From positions 682,001 through 746,000 of the forward strand of contig OZ255821.1 of NCBI GenBank assembly GCA_965277435.1: a DNA stretch of 64,000 nucleotides, read 5' to 3'. The notes under the pieces are model-generated. The model ran no database searches. It was not told the DNA's origin and saw only the letters and a list, made by a program, of their open reading frames with translations. The position numbers and the translations under genes were made by a program. This document shows, one piece after another, positions 62,593 to 64,000 of this stretch. Numbering within the stretch: the first letter of the stretch is position 1; each line of letters starts with the position of its first letter. The stretch is from Bog-105 sp965277435. Lineage in GTDB: Bacteria > Acidobacteriota > Terriglobia > Bryobacterales > Bryobacteraceae.

Positions 62593-63042
62593 GTCCAGCA
62601 GGGACCCGTAACGCCCATTTCTTACGGGATTGGATTCTGCGAAATCGAAGGCGAACTCCCGATCTTACTCGGATCCTCGCATTCTTTCGAAGCTTCTTTC
62701 GATGGCATCGCCGCAGACAGCAGCAGCACGGGAGGGGATTGTTCTCAGGGCTGCCCAGGCGGGTCGGCCAGCTTCGATTTCTCATTGTTCGAGGCCGACG
62801 GCATCACGCCGGTTCCACTTTCGTCTGTTTCACCGGAGCCGGCGCGCTATGGGTTCGTTTCTCTAGGAATCGCGGCCTCTGGGCATTTCGATTCCGCCGT
62901 CGCAGGTTGTATGGCGAAACGCCGCGTGGCCGCTGGTTTCAGTTCAGCATTCATTCGATGGTTCTGGACACTTACGAGCAACAGCCATTACACAGAGAGA
63001 ACATTTGAAGTGCGTCAAGAGCTTCGCGCGATACAGCTCTAG
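62593..63042 (+). pseudogene. Decayed secreted protein gene with PEP-CTERM-like end
   Basis: The frame from 62593 to the TAG at 63042 lacks an ATG or GTG start upstream of its recognisable parts. It reads LPILLGSSHSFEASFDGIAA, then STGGDCSQGCPGGSASFDFS and VSPEPARYGFVSLGIAA. After that the expected Arg cluster is found one frame over, as FRFRRRRLYG (about 62886-62915). Together this looks like a PEP-CTERM sorting tail (PEP, hydrophobic helix, Arg cluster) split by a frameshift. Exosortase would normally process such tails. The parent family is not recognised. Confidence 0.45.
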
Positions 63043-64000
63043 CGATTCGTATCGCTGGAATCGCCGCTGCTGTCCGAACTCTTCTTACCCCCGAACAGGC
63101 GCTTCCAGAAGCCGCGTTTCTTTTCCTTCACCTGCGGCGCCGGCGTCGGGGTGACCGGCTGGCCGACCGGATTATTCACTGGCGGTTGACCCGGCCCCGG
63201 TAAAGTCGCCGGAGGCTGGGTCGGATTGGGGACTGGTTGCGTAACGGCCGGCAGCACGAGTTCGCGGTGCAGACCCAGCCCGAACATCTTTTGAAAGATG
63301 TTGCGATCGGGTCCATCCGGATGATCGCAGGTGGCTGCCGGAATTGTCCCATCAATAAAATAAGCGTCGTAGTCATCGGGACAGCTGCTGTCCGCAGGCA
63401 GATCGGTCACTTTATCCAGATGTACCGGCAGCACGCCGGTGGGCGGCGTGAAGTCCTGCATATCGTGATATCGCTGCAGTTTTCGAGCGCGCAGCATGAA
63501 CTCGGTCCAGATAGGCGCGGCCGCTTTCGCGCCCTCAATCTTGATATCCGTGTAGTCGTCGTTACCGACCCACACCAGACACAATAGGTTCGACGTGTAT
63601 CCGGCGAACCAGGCATCGTGCGACGTGCCGGTCTTTCCGGCCGCGGGCGAATTGAACCGCGCACGCACCGCGCTGCCCGTGCCGCCGTTCAGCACCGCCT
63701 CCAGCATGTCTGTGATGACATACGCCACGCGGCCGTCCAGAACATTCGCGTTACCGCCCGCAGCTTGATCTACCTGTTCGCCCCCGCTGTCTTCGTTTGC
63801 GCTGTTGCCGCCGCGAATGGCCCGGATGAACTGCGGCGGCATACGAACCCCACCGTTAGAAAACACCGTGTACGCGCCTGCCATGTCGAGCGCCGTCGCA
63901 TCGTAAGCGCCGATCGCCATCGCCGGTGTCGGCTTCAAATCCGGTATGCCGGAGGCTTGGGCTAACTGCACCACTTTGTCGTAACCGATCGATTCCGCCA
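63039..64000 (-). CDS. Class A penicillin-binding protein, transpeptidase C-terminal part (cut by window edge)
   Basis: The frame runs off the right edge, leaving about 320 C-terminal residues. Visible are ALDMAGAYTVFSNGGVRMPPQ, a VAYVITDMLEAVLNGGTGSA segment, and the KTG box in SPAAGKTGTSHDAWFAGYT, which place it as the PBP1a-type transpeptidase. The catalytic SxxK lies outside. After the domain is a Pro-rich stretch (PNPTQPPATLPGPGQPP) and a basic then Ser/Asp-rich tail (KEKKRGFWKRLFGGKKS), longer than in E. coli. It cross-links peptidoglycan at the cytoplasmic membrane's outer face. Its stop overlaps the end of the decayed gene on the other strand. Confidence 0.9.
   Translation of the reverse strand, partial: AESIGYDKVVQLAQASGIPDLKPTPAMAIGAYDATALDMAGAYTVFSNGGVRMPPQFIRAIRGGNSANEDSGGEQVDQAAGGNANVLDGRVAYVITDMLEAVLNGGTGSAVRARFNSPAAGKTGTSHDAWFAGYTSNLLCLVWVGNDDYTDIKIEGAKAAAPIWTEFMLRARKLQRYHDMQDFTPPTGVLPVHLDKVTDLPADSSCPDDYDAYFIDGTIPAATCDHPDGPDRNIFQKMFGLGLHRELVLPAVTQPVPNPTQPPATLPGPGQPPVNNPVGQPVTPTPAPQVKEKKRGFWKRLFGGKKSSDSSGDSSDTNR

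Noticed and set aside
1..64000. tRNA, rRNA, integrase, transposase or phage genes
   Set aside because: None could be recognised in the proteins or intergenic stretches read on either strand.

Overview
The window reads as a chromosomal segment of an acidobacterium, most like the Solibacteraceae/Bryobacterales group. This is an inference from gene families: Oar-type TonB receptors with an N-terminal carboxypeptidase-regulatory domain, long ADOP-type MacB permeases paired with PadR, an ECF sigma factor of the acidobacterial type beside a Ser/Thr kinase with a C-terminal propeller, kelch/Ig-repeat and NHL/FG-GAP secreted proteins, and a PEP-CTERM-like remnant. There is no rRNA, tRNA, CRISPR array, insertion sequence or phage gene that I can recognise. 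Both ends cut through genes.

Layout. 1-12889 is entirely minus-strand: an ECF sigma factor and membrane Ser/Thr kinase, then large exported proteins (an unrecognised coiled-coil protein, a kelch plus Ig-repeat protein, a BNR-repeat protein, and an OmpA-like barrel cut by the left edge). 13025-19314 holds two tandem serine hydrolases of the beta-lactamase/PBP fold and an ADOP permease whose start codon is missing or non-canonical. 19458-23019 holds a broken small secreted gene, an aldose epimerase, HU, a small DUF6496 protein and an enolase-superfamily dehydratase. 23032-32117 holds two TonB-dependent receptors around a LytS/LytTR-type two-component pair. 32235-38381 holds a Sel1 protein, an acetamidase/formamidase, a frameshifted Uma2 gene, a PadR-ADOP operon with a clear operator, and an SMP-30 lactonase.

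38470-40627 is a signalling pair: a GGDEF-EAL protein whose end overlaps the start of a stand-alone BLUF photoreceptor. A six-haem cytochrome c follows. 43387-45681 is a tightly coupled operon ubiX-atpZ-atpI-atpB-atpE that ends in a terminator without the rest of the ATP synthase. The c subunit has a signal-like N-terminus, a TTG start and Gln/Glu-Ser/Tyr residues like those of Na+-binding c-rings. A DapA-family aldolase and a GDP-mannose 4,6-dehydratase come next.

47786-56173 is a surface-glycan island, visibly more AT-rich than its surroundings: a decayed sulfotransferase, a 1111-residue methyltransferase/coiled-coil/six-repeat/glycosyltransferase protein, a GT4-type glycosyltransferase, a GT2-methyltransferase fusion and a DUF2142 membrane protein. 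The window ends with an NHL/FG-GAP secreted protein, an unrecognised secreted protein, a sedolisin-type (S53) protease, a frameshifted PEP-CTERM-like remnant and the C-terminal half of a class A penicillin-binding protein.

The most interesting items are the split BLUF/c-di-GMP pair, the six-repeat glycan protein, the short Fo-only ATP synthase operon with its unusual c subunit, and several recently broken genes. I did not find a clearly new multi-gene defence or mobile system.
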